NCBI GenBank assembly: GCA_903931945.1
Contig: CAIZEI010000128.1
Span: 1 to 39,816, forward strand
Reading direction: 5' to 3'
Source: an uncultured Hyphomicrobiales bacterium
GTDB taxonomy: Bacteria > Pseudomonadota > Alphaproteobacteria > Rhizobiales > Beijerinckiaceae
DNA length: 39,816 nucleotides
Shown here piece by piece: positions 1 to 8,818 of the stretch; within the stretch, counting starts at the first letter, position 1, and the number at the start of each line of letters is the position of its first letter. Made by a program: the position numbers and the translations under genes. The notes beneath the pieces were generated by a model. It was not told the origin of the DNA. It ran no database searches and worked only from the letters and a program-made list of their open reading frames with translations.

Positions 1-97
1 AAGACAACTCACCGGGGCTTTAGGGCCCCTTTCTCTCAACCGGACTGGTACACTTTTACGCCGCCATCCGGCACATTTTTGCTCCGCCGTTGACAGT
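1..97 (-). mobile_element. Terminus of an IS21-like insertion sequence (partial)
   Basis: Read on the minus strand from base 97 outward, the sequence begins TGTCAACGGCGGAGCAAAAA and continues with a second related block ending in GCGGCGTAAAAGTGTACC. Paired blocks of this kind (GGCGGAGCAAAA and GGCGGCGTAAAA) at the end of an element that starts TG resemble the multiple terminal repeats of IS21-family elements. The rest of the element would lie to the left of the window, so only its end is visible. Bases 14-29 also form a terminator-like hairpin. The family call comes from memory of the end pattern and was not searched. No transposase coding sequence is seen here. Confidence 0.45.
14..36 (+). 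terminator. Terminator-like hairpin inside the IS terminus
   Basis: GGGGC at 14-18 pairs with GCCCC at 25-29 across a six-base loop, followed by the pyrimidine run TTTCTCT. This would fit a stop signal at the edge of the element. The stem is only five base pairs, so it is weak evidence. Confidence 0.3.
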
Positions 98-305
98 CTC
101 CTCCTCATTGCGGGCGCAACGGGAGTTTACGCCGGTGGCGAAGGAGATTCCAACTTCGGGCGTCAGGAAGAAGAGGATTTTGATCGGACCCATTCAACCG
201 CGCCAGGAATCCTGATTGCGTCCCGTGCAGGCAAGACAAGAAATGGCGAGCGCCAGGCGCGCCAGTGAAGCCGCTTTGATTTGACTTTGCGGTGGCGCAA
301 AAGCC
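98..305. other. Gene-free stretch between IS end and transposase fragment
   Basis: No convincing coding frame, RNA gene or repeat is visible in this 208-base stretch. It lies between two insertion-sequence remnants and is probably old mobile-element or island debris, but nothing in it could be identified. Confidence 0.4.
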
Positions 306-617
306 ATGACCGCGTGGCCCGTGGAGACCAAACTGCCCGCAGTCGCCGGCAAGAGCTATGACGTCAAATCACATCGCGAAGCGTCGCGAGCGCGAAGCGT
401 CCGCCCAAGCATTCCGCATTGCTCCAATACAAGAAACCGGCCAAAATTCTTCCCGAAAAATCTCTCCAAAACTCGCGCCCGCATCGAGCAGGCGTTCGGT
501 AAACTCAAGCGGTTCAAGCGCATTGCGCTACGCTGCGAGACGACGGCCAGAAACGACGCGGCCTTCTTCGCACTCGCTTCGGGATTTATCCTGATCAAAT
601 CCGTCCACGCGGCCTGG
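306..617 (+). pseudogene. IS5-family transposase, 3' fragment
   Basis: The frame carries the C-terminal block of DDE transposases of the IS5 family. First comes a degenerate KGYD-like site (KSYDVKSHREASRARS), then the very typical RARIEQAFGKLKRFKRIALR and a tail reading ASGFILIKSVHAA. The E of RARIEQ is the family's last catalytic acidic residue. Only about 100 residues remain, the N-terminal two thirds are missing, and the DKGYD motif has decayed to GKSYD, so the gene is dead. The reading frame stays open through the gap and runs into the PilZ gene at 774 in the same frame, which could mislead a gene caller into one fused protein. No flanking inverted repeats could be assigned. Confidence 0.8.
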
Positions 618-773
618 AACGGGCGAGAGGCTGGAATTTCGCCCACCAATTCTTACGCCACGAACGTCGAAACGACTCAAATTCGTCGAATACCGCCTTG
701 TTTTGATGATCAGTTTAATAAATACGCTACGAGTCAAATACTAAGTCCTCCTCTCATAATTGGGGAAGGCAAG

Positions 774-1049
774 ATGAGTACGACAAATCGCCGGAGCATA
801 ACGCGCTCCCGATGCTCTTTGAGAGCCAAAGTCAACGACGGCCCTGAGACAACCATACATGTGAAAATGCTCGACTTTGCATCCACGGGAGCGCGTATCC
901 AACTGCCCGCTGGCCAGCGCCTGTCAAAGCAGGTTCTGCTGATATTCGGAGAGAATAAAATCCAGGCTGAATGCGTTTGGCAAAATGGAAATGAAGCTGG
1001 ACTTTCCTTTGAACGTCGCATGGGAAATGCCTCAAATGCAAGCATTTAG
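774..1049 (+). CDS. Small PilZ-domain protein (putative c-di-GMP receptor)
   Basis: This 91-residue protein is essentially one PilZ domain, a fold that commonly binds cyclic di-GMP. The N-terminal arginine motif is visible as R7-x3-R11. The second motif, normally DxSxxG, appears as DFASTG near residues 34-39, with alanine where serine is usual, so ligand binding may be altered. The start is the ATG at 774, preceded by the purine-rich GGGGAAGG, and not the far upstream in-frame start inside the transposase remnant. Its 3' end overlaps the first codons of the acyltransferase pseudogene at 1027. A GGDEF-EAL enzyme follows at 2461, so a local signalling pair is possible. The domain call is good; the function is inferred from family and context. 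Confidence 0.75.
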   Translation: MSTTNRRSITRSRCSLRAKVNDGPETTIHVKMLDFASTGARIQLPAGQRLSKQVLLIFGENKIQAECVWQNGNEAGLSFERRMGNASNASI

Positions 1050-2135
1050 CCGATATCGCCCGTTCGGTGGATTTCGCCTGCTTGTCGCGGTCCTTGTGGT
1101 CTGTCCGAATTTATTCGCCAACGCGGCGCCCATCGAAATGGGCGATTGGGCGAATCCCTAAGCATTTGGCGCCAACGCCGTGCTGGTGTTCTTCGCGCTT
1201 TCAGGTTTCATGATCTACGAAGCCGCTGGCTCTGTTTACGCAGGAAATCCCGGACCTTTTCTCGTCAACCGGCTTTTGCGCATCGCTCCACAATTCCTGG
1301 CTGCGCTTTTGATATCCATAGCCCTTTACGCAGTTTTCGGATGGGCCGGCGTATTGCAGGTCGCGCGGGACTGCGCAAGGCCTGGCGCTGGCGCCGCCCT
1401 GACCGCGAAAAACATCGCTTTGAACCTCTTCGGATTTCTGCCGTTCGGCGACCGCGCGGTTTCGTACAACTTCCTGCCTATCGCCTGAGCGCATCGGATC
1501 GAGATGACATACTATCGCTTTGTCGCAGCAGCCCTGTTGTTGATGCGGTTCATGGCGCGCCGTTGGCGATCTGGTCTCGGCATGAACGCTGCGGGCATCA
1601 TTCTATTCCTGCCCGCTTCATCGCCTTTTGTGCTTGCGCTCATGGGCAAGGCGCCCGCGATGTTCAAGTTCGTCCCATATTTCACATTTGGTTGCGCGCA
1701 TTATGTTTCCGCAGCGCGCGGCCATCGCCTGGCCAATCTCCAGTCGGGGCTATCGCTGGCGGGATTTTTTGCGCAATTCGCCTAGGATCTCCCATGAGCT
1801 GAAGTTTGGCGCTTGATCGACCTGTCTTCGCGCAGCTGATGCTTTTGTTCTCCTTGCTGGCGGTCATGATTCTGCTCAGCACAGCGCAAGGTCAATCCGT
1901 GAAATCGATCGATCGCCAGCTCGGCGATTTAACCTTTCCACTTTATCTATCTCACAGTTACGTCAGCCTGGCTTTCCGGTCCCTGACCCTCTGCGATAAT
2001 GTCGCCATTCTCGCCGCCGCCTTTGCCGAAAGCCTCGAGGTCGCCTATGCCTCCTGCAGCTTGATCGACCCTGCCGTCAATCGGTTGAGGGACTTTGTGC
2101 GTCAGCGCGCACTCGATCGCGATGCGACATGTTTC
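1027..2135 (+). pseudogene. Acyltransferase-3 family membrane protein, inactivated
   Basis: Translation from the ATG at 1027 gives a recognisable acyltransferase-3 (OafA/OatA-like) protein, a multi-pass membrane enzyme that acylates surface sugars. Landmarks are the start PFGGFRLLVAVLVV, then VLVFFALSGFMIY and FLVNRLLRIAP, a RIEMTYYRFV block (normally W-x-LRIEM), MFKFVPYFTFGCA, and a C-terminal LGDLTFPLYLSHSYVSLA. The gene is broken. In-frame stops occur at 1159-1161 (TAA), 1486-1488 (TGA, where the family has a tryptophan, so TGG to TGA) and 1783-1785 (TAG). Between about 1785 and 1806 the homologous frame shifts, and the tail continues in another frame. The 3' limit is approximate. With three stops and a frameshift, sequencing error alone is unlikely. 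Confidence 0.8.
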
Positions 2136-2460
2136 GGGAGTTTGAATGGCTGCGGAACGGAGTCCACGATGATCCCGACTGTGCAATTTGGCGCCTGAAA
2201 AGCCTTTGCCCCAAACCGCGCTGTGTTCGCGTTCAAAAGGGACGCGACATCCAGATAGCAAAGCCAAAGAATAGGTCCATCCCATTTGAACAAATTCGTT
2301 CAATTATTGTTAGGCTCGATGATTAAAGCTTTTTACAAAGTTTTGTGCAAAAATCGCGTTGTTCAAATTGATTTATTTTTTCACTCCCAGTCTGTTCGAA
2401 GGACCAACATCAAAATTGAACCCATATTGCCAATGAAACTGCCGGAACAGTGGGGACAAT
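2136..2460. promoter_or_regulatory. AT-rich gene-free leader before the GGDEF-EAL gene
   Basis: About 325 bases hold no recognisable gene. From about 2285 on the base composition becomes clearly AT-rich compared with the flanks, with runs such as TTTATTTTTTCA. This suits a promoter region for the c-di-GMP enzyme that starts at 2461. No clear -35/-10 pair could be fixed by eye, and the stretch may also include decayed sequence from the pseudogene upstream. Confidence 0.35.
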
Positions 2461-4926
2461 ATGGTTCAGGTAATTTTCGGAATGCGCGAGCGGCTCGTGA
2501 TCACGGTCTGCCTGGCTATCTTGGCGATTTGCGCGTTCACGATTTTCAGCCAATTCCAACAGGAACACGCACAAGTCGAGGAAATATTCCGGGCTCAGAC
2601 GAGTCTTCTGACGGCGCCAGCGCGGCGGGCAATTGAATCGAAAGACATGCGCGCGCTGGAAGAGGCCGTTGAACATGGCGCGGGAATCGCCGTCGGCGGC
2701 AATAATTACGCGACCGCAGTGGCATTCACCGTTCTGGATGTCTCGGGGCGGTCCCTTGCGGGGAATGTCGTCCCCGTCCTGCGCGATGAATTGACCGGAA
2801 CAATGGTTGATCTCGCGCAGACGGCGGCGGGCAACCACAGGATCGCAGTCAAAAATGTGAGAAACCTGCTGATCGTCGGCATGCCAATCCTTGACCGGGG
2901 GGCTCCCGCAGGCGCGATGGCAGTCGCTTGGGATGTCCAGTTGGCTCTTGCCGCAATCCGCGCCAATACAGTCAAGTATGCGGCCGCGGCGACTGTCGCC
3001 AGTCTGCTGGCGATGCTCCTGGTCATGGTCATGCTCGATTACGGCATGATTGGACCATTAAAACGCCTTCAGGCGCATGCGGCGCACATCGCCCGTCTTG
3101 GAGACCCCTGCCCGATCGCCGATCAGAGCCTCCTCAAGCGCGGGGATGAAATTGGCGCGCTGGCGACGGCATTCAATTCCATGATTGCCGAAATCGCCAA
3201 AGGGGCGCGGTTGCTCAAAGAGCGGAATGTCGAGATATCGCTCCGGAATATGCAATTCGACATCGCCCTGGCGAATATGTCGCAAGGCTTGTGCATGTAC
3301 GACGCCAACGGACGCCTGGCCTTGTTCAACGATCGATTCGTCCGGATTTTCGATCTTGCCCCGGATGTCTTCGTGAAGGGCGCGACCTATTTGGACGTCC
3401 TCGAAATCATCCACTCCCACGGACGACTGCAGGACGAATCGGTCGTTGATGTTTTCAAAGAGCATCAGGCGGCGCTCGAAACGGCGGCTCTAGCGATGTT
3501 CTCCCTGTATCTGACGGACGAGCGGGTGATTTCGATCACTCAGGTTCCAATGCGGGACGGCGGATGGGTCGCGACATACGAAGACATTACGGAACGTCTT
3601 TCGACAGAATCGCAAATCACGCACATGGCGCACTACGATACGCTGACAGAATTGCCAAATCGCGTGCTCTTCCGACAGGAACTCGAACAGGCCTTGATGC
3701 GGGTCGAACAGGGAGTTTCGGTCGCCGTTCTATGTCTCGACCTCGACCATTTCAAATCCGTCAACGATACGCTGGGACATCCCGTCGGCGATAAATTGCT
3801 CAACGCCGTTGCTGGACGATTGCGGGGATGCCTGCGCGAGAACGACACGGTTGCGCGACTTGGCGGCGATGAATTCGCTGTGGTCCAGACTGGCGTGGAA
3901 AACCTTGACGACGCCTCGATCCTGGCGGCCCGAATCATTGAACGTCTGTCCGCGCCATTTGAAATCGCTGGCCATCAGGTTGTGATTGGCGCCAGCGTCG
4001 GCATTGCCTTTGCGCCACACGATGGCAGCGAGGCTGATCATTTGCTGAAATGCGCCGATATGGCTCTGTTCCGCGCAAAGTCCGATGGACGCGGAACCCA
4101 TCGATTTTTCGAACAGGAAATGGACGCCCGAATGCAGGCGCGGCGCCTGCTCGAACTTGATTTACGCGCCGCCCTGTCAAAAAATGAATTCATGGTCTAC
4201 TTCCAGCCCTTGATCGACATGGAGACGAATACGGTCGGCGGATTTGAGGCCCTGTTGCGTTGGCAACACCCGGTGCGGGGAATGGTGTCGCCGGATAATT
4301 TTATTCCATTGGCCGAAGAAATCGGCCTGATCAACGATATCGGGCTGTGGGTCCTGAAGGAGGCCTGCAAAGCGGCAGCAACCTGGCGTGAGCCGATCAA
4401 GGTCGCGGTGAATCTCTCCCCCGTACAATTCAAAAGCAAAACGCTGGTGGCGGATGTCAAAGCTGCGTTGCTGGCGTCGGGACTGCCGCCGCGCCGCCTC
4501 GAACTTGAAATCACAGAATCGGTTTTGTTGACGAACTCGGAGCAAACTCTTTCGATTCTACATGAATTCCGCGACCTTGGCATCGCCATCGCCATGGATG
4601 ATTTCGGCACTGGATATTCCTCGCTTAGCTATCTCCAGAGCTTCCCGTTCGATCGCATTAAGATCGATCGCTCTTTCGTGCGGGAATTGCAGACCAAGCC
4701 CAACTCACTCGCCATCATCAAGGCGATCACCGACCTTGGCGTCAGCCTTGGAATCGCCACGACCGCCGAAGGCGTCGAAACCAGCGAACAGCTGGAACGG
4801 CTCCGCAGCAGCGGCTGCTCTGTGGCGCAAGGGTATCTTTTCAGTCAGGCAATTCCGCAGTCCAGCATTCCTGCCTTGATCGAACTTCTCGAACGAGGAA
4901 ACGAAGCGGAGAGCCGCGCCGCCTGA
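2461..4926 (+). CDS. Membrane-bound GGDEF-EAL cyclic-di-GMP enzyme
   Basis: The 821-residue protein carries both a diguanylate cyclase and a c-di-GMP phosphodiesterase domain. A first membrane helix lies at about residues 11-31 and a second at about 172-193, enclosing a periplasmic sensor segment. A HAMP-like linker follows (about 195-250), then a PAS-type domain with LANMSQGLCMYDANGRL (about 265-380). The GGDEF motif is intact at 468-472, with an RxxD inhibitory site (REND) five residues before it. The EAL domain has EALLRW at 596, NLSPVQF, ELEITES, DDFGTGYSSLSYL and TAEGVET, all the usual metal and catalytic positions, so both activities look possible. The start at 2461 follows GTGGGGA; a second ATG at 2482 has no better ribosome site. 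Net output cannot be told from sequence. Confidence 0.93.
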   Translation: MVQVIFGMRERLVITVCLAILAICAFTIFSQFQQEHAQVEEIFRAQTSLLTAPARRAIESKDMRALEEAVEHGAGIAVGGNNYATAVAFTVLDVSGRSLAGNVVPVLRDELTGTMVDLAQTAAGNHRIAVKNVRNLLIVGMPILDRGAPAGAMAVAWDVQLALAAIRANTVKYAAAATVASLLAMLLVMVMLDYGMIGPLKRLQAHAAHIARLGDPCPIADQSLLKRGDEIGALATAFNSMIAEIAKGARLLKERNVEISLRNMQFDIALANMSQGLCMYDANGRLALFNDRFVRIFDLAPDVFVKGATYLDVLEIIHSHGRLQDESVVDVFKEHQAALETAALAMFSLYLTDERVISITQVPMRDGGWVATYEDITERLSTESQITHMAHYDTLTELPNRVLFRQELEQALMRVEQGVSVAVLCLDLDHFKSVNDTLGHPVGDKLLNAVAGRLRGCLRENDTVARLGGDEFAVVQTGVENLDDASILAARIIERLSAPFEIAGHQVVIGASVGIAFAPHDGSEADHLLKCADMALFRAKSDGRGTHRFFEQEMDARMQARRLLELDLRAALSKNEFMVYFQPLIDMETNTVGGFEALLRWQHPVRGMVSPDNFIPLAEEIGLINDIGLWVLKEACKAAATWREPIKVAVNLSPVQFKSKTLVADVKAALLASGLPPRRLELEITESVLLTNSEQTLSILHEFRDLGIAIAMDDFGTGYSSLSYLQSFPFDRIKIDRSFVRELQTKPNSLAIIKAITDLGVSLGIATTAEGVETSEQLERLRSSGCSVAQGYLFSQAIPQSSIPALIELLERGNEAESRAA

Positions 4927-4974
4927 TCCGGCGGTTCGGCGCCTAGGCCAGGTTTCCGCGGTCAGGCCTCGCGA

Positions 4975-5496
4975 CTATTTCCCTGTGGCGCTCAGGCCTG
5001 TGGCTTCAGTGAAGACTTCGGGCTTCATGCCGGGCGCCGTGCGGAGGAAGGCGGCAGTCTCCCAAATCTCGCTATCCTGCAGCGCTTTCGCGAATCCTGG
5101 CATTGCGGTCATTTTCACGCCGTTTTTGATGAACCAGAACATTTCGTTCATGCGCGGCTTTCGCGTTGCGCGGTACAAATTGGGGGGAGTCGGATTCAGT
5201 CCCTGTGCAATATTCGTTGGTTTCAGACCCGGTCCGCCGTGGCAGACGACACAATTTTCGGCGAACAGCTTGCCCCCGGCCTTGATTGTTTCGGGTTTAT
5301 CCAAACCATCGGGAACCACTATGTCGCCCAAACGAGCGCCCACCGCGCGATCAGATGTTTCGTGAAGCGCCCAAGCCACCAAGGGATTGTCAGGATGAAT
5401 CGCAGCGACATCGTAAAGTCCCGAATAAATAAATGCGACGCCGCCGAGCACGGCCGCGACAATGCAAGCAAGGACGGTCAGGACGATTGTTTTCAC
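4975..5496 (-). CDS. Membrane-anchored or exported class I cytochrome c
   Basis: Using the GTG at 5496, the 173-residue product begins with a hydrophobic helix (residues 3-24) that acts as a signal or membrane anchor. One heme site, CVVCH, is at 82-86, and a likely axial methionine is in TAMPGF at 132. The frame is open a further 20 codons upstream to an ATG at 5556, but that extension breaks up the signal-like start. The GTG is preceded by GGAAACG at usable spacing. The gene is divergent from the molybdenum hydroxylase genes at 6033-8764. Two-subunit hydroxylases without an FAD subunit often pass electrons to a cytochrome c, so it is a natural acceptor here. That pairing is inference. Confidence 0.87.
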   Translation of the reverse strand: MKTIVLTVLACIVAAVLGGVAFIYSGLYDVAAIHPDNPLVAWALHETSDRAVGARLGDIVVPDGLDKPETIKAGGKLFAENCVVCHGGPGLKPTNIAQGLNPTPPNLYRATRKPRMNEMFWFIKNGVKMTAMPGFAKALQDSEIWETAAFLRTAPGMKPEVFTEATGLSATGK

Positions 5497-6032
5497 AGGG
5501 GCGTTTCCATGGATAGCGAACGCACAAATTTTGACGCAAATGACCTGTTTTTGCAACTCTCAAGGCTGCCGGCGTTTCAGGGCCGCCGGCGGCCCATTTT
5601 CCTGCGCCTGTCGCTTGTAAACGGTCGCCGCCGCAGATCACATCGGCGCCGTAGCGCTTTCAATTTCAAGGAGTCCAATCGAAAACGAGAGGAGAACTGT
5701 GTTTCAAAGACGGAAAATACAGCGTTTGCACGGCTCAAAGCAGAGAGCTCCGACCTGTGCCTTCAACGGGTCGGTCTTGCATTCGCGTATTCAACAATGG
5801 ATGCAATGGGCAGGGGCGAACGAAAACATTGGAAAACCGCCTGCGCTTGACGCAATCCTCTCTGGACCCCAAGCCTGAATTTCCCGCTCGCCGTCGTCCT
5901 GTTTCTGGGCTCTGCTTTAAAGCGCGAACTTTCGCAACAGCGCCTTCATAACAGTTGACGTTTTCCGCGCGACGCCGCATCGTCACCCAAAGCGCCGGTC
6001 AGCCAATGCCGGGTCAGCGACAGGGGCGAAAC
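5497..6032. promoter_or_regulatory. Divergent intergenic region between cytochrome c and the Mo-hydroxylase
   Basis: This 536-base gap must hold the leftward promoter of the cytochrome gene and the rightward promoter of the hydroxylase operon. A TTGACG hexamer at 5955-5960 could be a -35 box, but no good -10 lies 17 bases on. A short frame (GTG 5699 to TGA 5878, 59 codons) follows an AGGAG sequence but resembles no family I know, so I do not call it a gene. No tRNA or repeat is seen. Confidence 0.4.
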
Positions 6033-6512
6033 ATGAGTTTTACAATTGCTGTCAACGGAACCAGTCGAACAGTCGATGTCGACGGCGACACGCCCCTGCT
6101 CTGGGTGTTGCGCGACGAACTCGAATTGAAAGGCAGCAAGTTTGGCTGCGGCGCCGGCTATTGCGGCGCCTGCACGGTGCATCTGGATGGCATGCCGGTA
6201 CGGTCCTGTTCGGTGCCAATATCGGCGATCGGGAAGGCCGCTGTTGCAACAATCGAAAGCATGTCCGCCCATCCCGTCGGCAAGAAAGTGCAGGCGGCAT
6301 GGCTGGAGATGGATACGCCGCAATGTGGTTATTGCCAGGCCGGCCAGATCATGTCCGCTACGGCGCTGCTGACCGAAAAGCCCGGAGCCAACGACCGCGA
6401 CATCGATGAAGCCATGAGCGGCAATGTTTGCCGTTGCTGCAGCTACACCCGCATTCGCGCCGCGATCAAACATGTCGCGCAAACCGATGCGAAACCGGCG
6501 GGGGCGCGCTGA
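6033..6512 (+). CDS. iorA: 2Fe-2S small subunit of isoquinoline-oxidoreductase-type Mo hydroxylase
   Basis: The 159-residue protein has the two iron-sulfur domains of xanthine-oxidase-family small subunits. The plant-ferredoxin-like cluster is held by C39, C44, C47 and C59 (CGAGYCGACTVHLDG). The four-helix cluster is held by C98, C101, C133 and C135. An extra cysteine, C136, sits where most relatives have glycine (CRCCSY in place of CRCGTY). The start is the ATG at 6033 after CAGGGGCGA; the frame is open further upstream but without homology. Only two bases separate its stop from the large-subunit ATG. It would pass electrons from the molybdenum site to an outside acceptor, here probably a cytochrome c. 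The symbol reflects similarity in type; the substrate is unknown. Confidence 0.88.
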   Translation: MSFTIAVNGTSRTVDVDGDTPLLWVLRDELELKGSKFGCGAGYCGACTVHLDGMPVRSCSVPISAIGKAAVATIESMSAHPVGKKVQAAWLEMDTPQCGYCQAGQIMSATALLTEKPGANDRDIDEAMSGNVCRCCSYTRIRAAIKHVAQTDAKPAGAR

Positions 6513-6514
6513 TC

Positions 6515-8764
6515 ATGACATTCTCATCGCTGAAACCCGTTGCACCGAACGAACCCGACCTCTCGCGCCGGCTGTTTCTGAAACTGGGCGCAGCCGCTGG
6601 CGGCGGCTTGATGCTTGAGGCGACGCTGACGCCCATCGCGCGAGCCGCTCATGCCGAGTCCGCGCCCGCCGCTATCAACGCGTTCATCCGCATTGCCGAA
6701 GACGGCGCGGTGACGATCATGTCGAAAAACCCGGAGATCGGTCAGGGCATCAAAACGATGCTGCCGATGTTGATCGCCGACGAGCTCGATGTTGAGTGGA
6801 CGGCGGTGCGCATCGAACAGGCGCCGCTCGATGAAGCCAAATTCGGTCGACAGCATGCGGGCGGCAGCACCGCCACGCCGGAGAACTATTTTCCATTGCG
6901 CAAGGTCGGCGCAACCGCCCGCCACATGATGATCGAGGCAGCGGCGCGCGAGTGGGTCGCGCCAGCGGGCGAATGCAGCACGAAAGCCGGCGTCGTTCAT
7001 CACGCAAAGTCCGGACGTTCGCTGACCTATGGCGCGCTGGCCGCAAAAGCAGCCGCGCTGCCTCTGCCCGATCCCGCAACAGTGAGGCTGAAGGATCCGA
7101 AGGATTTCACGATCATCGGAACGTCGATTCATGGCGTCGAGAATCCAAAAATTGTCACCGGCCAGCCGCTGTTTGGCATCGATGTCACGATGCCCGGCAT
7201 GGTCTATGCCGTGTTCGAGAAATGCCCGGTTTTTGGCGGCAAGCTCAAAAGCGCCAATATTGACGCGATCAAGGCTCTGCCCGGCGTGATCGACGCCTTC
7301 ATCGTGCGCGCCAGCGAAGCCAACCCCAAAGGCGAGCCCGACGGCCTGGTCGATGGCGTCGCTATTGTCGGAAAAAGCTGGTGGATGACCAACAAGGCGC
7401 GCAAGTCGCTGGCGATCGAATGGGATGAAGGCCCCTTCGCCCAAAACTCCAGCGCAGGATTTGCGACGCAGGCCGAAAAGCTCGCCGCTGGCGCGCCGGC
7501 GACCGTTCTGAGGAAAGACGGCGACCCCGATGCAGCGCTTAAAGACGCGGCGCATGTGGTGGAGGCCGCCTATTCCTACCCCTTCCTCTCGCATATCGGT
7601 CTTGAGCCGCAGAACTGCACCGCTCATTACGAGAATGGCAAGATCGCGCTCTGGGCGCCGACGCAGAATCCCGGTCCGGGCCAGAAACTGGTCGCCACGA
7701 CGCTTGGCATTACTGAAAAAAACGTCGCCGTCCATATGACGCGCGGAGGCGGCGGATTCGGTCGCCGTCTGCAAAGCGATTTCATGGCTGAGGCCGCGTG
7801 GATCGCCAGACAGGTTGGCAAACCTGTCAAGCTCCTGTGGACTCGCGAAGACGACATGCGGCATGATTTCTACCGGCCGGCAGGATTCCACTTCCTGAAA
7901 GGCGGAGTTGACGCCAAAGGCGCGCTGCTGGCCCTGAAGGATCATTTTGTCACCTTCTCCAAAGGCGGCAAAATCGCCAATTCGGCCAATATGGAGCCTG
8001 TCGAATTCCCCGCAGGTCTCGCGCCGCATCTCGAATTCGGCCAGTCGATGATTGAATTTGGCGTGCCGACAGGCCCAATGCGGGCGCCGCGCTCGAATGC
8101 GCTGGGTTTCGTGTTCCAGTCCTTCACCGATGAACTCGCCCATGCGGCGGGCAAGGACCCGATCGAATTTCGCCTGGCGGTGCTGGGCGAGCCAAGAATT
8201 CTCGTCAACGCCACCGGCAAGCCCGACCCCTTGCGCGATTTCAACACTGCGCGGATGCGCAATGTCTTGCTGAAAGTCGCTGAAGTCTCGAACTGGAAAG
8301 ACCGCACGTCGCTTCCCGCGCGCACGGGCAAGGGCGTGGCCATGTATTACAGCCATCTGGGTTATTTCGCCGAGGTTGTGCAGGCCACTGTGAAACCGTC
8401 CGGCGAAATCAAGCTCGATCACGTCTGGGTGGTCGGCGATATCGGCAGTCAGATCATCAATCCGACGGGCGCGATCAATCAGGCGCAGGGCGCTGCGCTC
8501 GACGGGCTCGGCGCGGCGCTCGGTCAGGCGATCACACTTGAAAAAGGGCGTGTGCAACAGGCGAGCTTTGACAGCGTCAAGCCGCTGCGGATGGATCAGG
8601 CGCCGCCGGTCGAGGTGTTTTTCCTGACGCCCGACTATCCGCCAACAGGTCTTGGCGAACCTGCGCTGCCGCCAGTCATACCGGCGCTGTGCAACGCCAT
8701 CTTCGCGGCGACGGGCCAGCGCGTGCGCAGCCTGCCGATCAATCAGAACACACTGAAGGCGTAG
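6515..8764 (+). CDS. iorB: Tat-exported molybdopterin large subunit, IorB-type hydroxylase
   Basis: The 749-residue protein belongs to the xanthine dehydrogenase family molybdopterin-binding subunits, IorB-like branch. It opens with a twin-arginine signal (SRRLFLKLGAA, residues 17-27) ending near ARAAHA, so the folded enzyme with its small subunit should act in the periplasm. Two tandem molybdopterin-binding domains follow. The glycine-rich TRGGGGFGRRLQ stretch and the C-terminal GLGEPALPP are present; the glutamate (E715) matches the general base of the family. The start at 6515 places RR correctly; a longer frame begins inside iorA and is rejected. No FAD subunit is nearby, as expected for this class. 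Such enzymes hydroxylate N-heterocycles or oxidise aldehydes; which one cannot be told here. Confidence 0.9.
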   Translation: MTFSSLKPVAPNEPDLSRRLFLKLGAAAGGGLMLEATLTPIARAAHAESAPAAINAFIRIAEDGAVTIMSKNPEIGQGIKTMLPMLIADELDVEWTAVRIEQAPLDEAKFGRQHAGGSTATPENYFPLRKVGATARHMMIEAAAREWVAPAGECSTKAGVVHHAKSGRSLTYGALAAKAAALPLPDPATVRLKDPKDFTIIGTSIHGVENPKIVTGQPLFGIDVTMPGMVYAVFEKCPVFGGKLKSANIDAIKALPGVIDAFIVRASEANPKGEPDGLVDGVAIVGKSWWMTNKARKSLAIEWDEGPFAQNSSAGFATQAEKLAAGAPATVLRKDGDPDAALKDAAHVVEAAYSYPFLSHIGLEPQNCTAHYENGKIALWAPTQNPGPGQKLVATTLGITEKNVAVHMTRGGGGFGRRLQSDFMAEAAWIARQVGKPVKLLWTREDDMRHDFYRPAGFHFLKGGVDAKGALLALKDHFVTFSKGGKIANSANMEPVEFPAGLAPHLEFGQSMIEFGVPTGPMRAPRSNALGFVFQSFTDELAHAAGKDPIEFRLAVLGEPRILVNATGKPDPLRDFNTARMRNVLLKVAEVSNWKDRTSLPARTGKGVAMYYSHLGYFAEVVQATVKPSGEIKLDHVWVVGDIGSQIINPTGAINQAQGAALDGLGAALGQAITLEKGRVQQASFDSVKPLRMDQAPPVEVFFLTPDYPPTGLGEPALPPVIPALCNAIFAATGQRVRSLPINQNTLKA

Positions 8765-8818
8765 GCTTCTGCGCGGGTGTGAAAACTCAGGTGTAGGCCA
8801 ATCCCGCGTCCTTTGTTT

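Noticed and set aside
5699..5878. Short 59-codon gene with GTG start behind AGGAG
   Set aside because: The translation resembles no known family and codon use is unlike its neighbours; support is only the ribosome-like site.
6524..8557. Open frame of 677 codons antisense to the Mo-hydroxylase large subunit
   Set aside because: It mirrors iorB, whose motifs are unmistakable. Long antisense frames are common in GC-rich DNA, and this one shows no domain or ribosome site.
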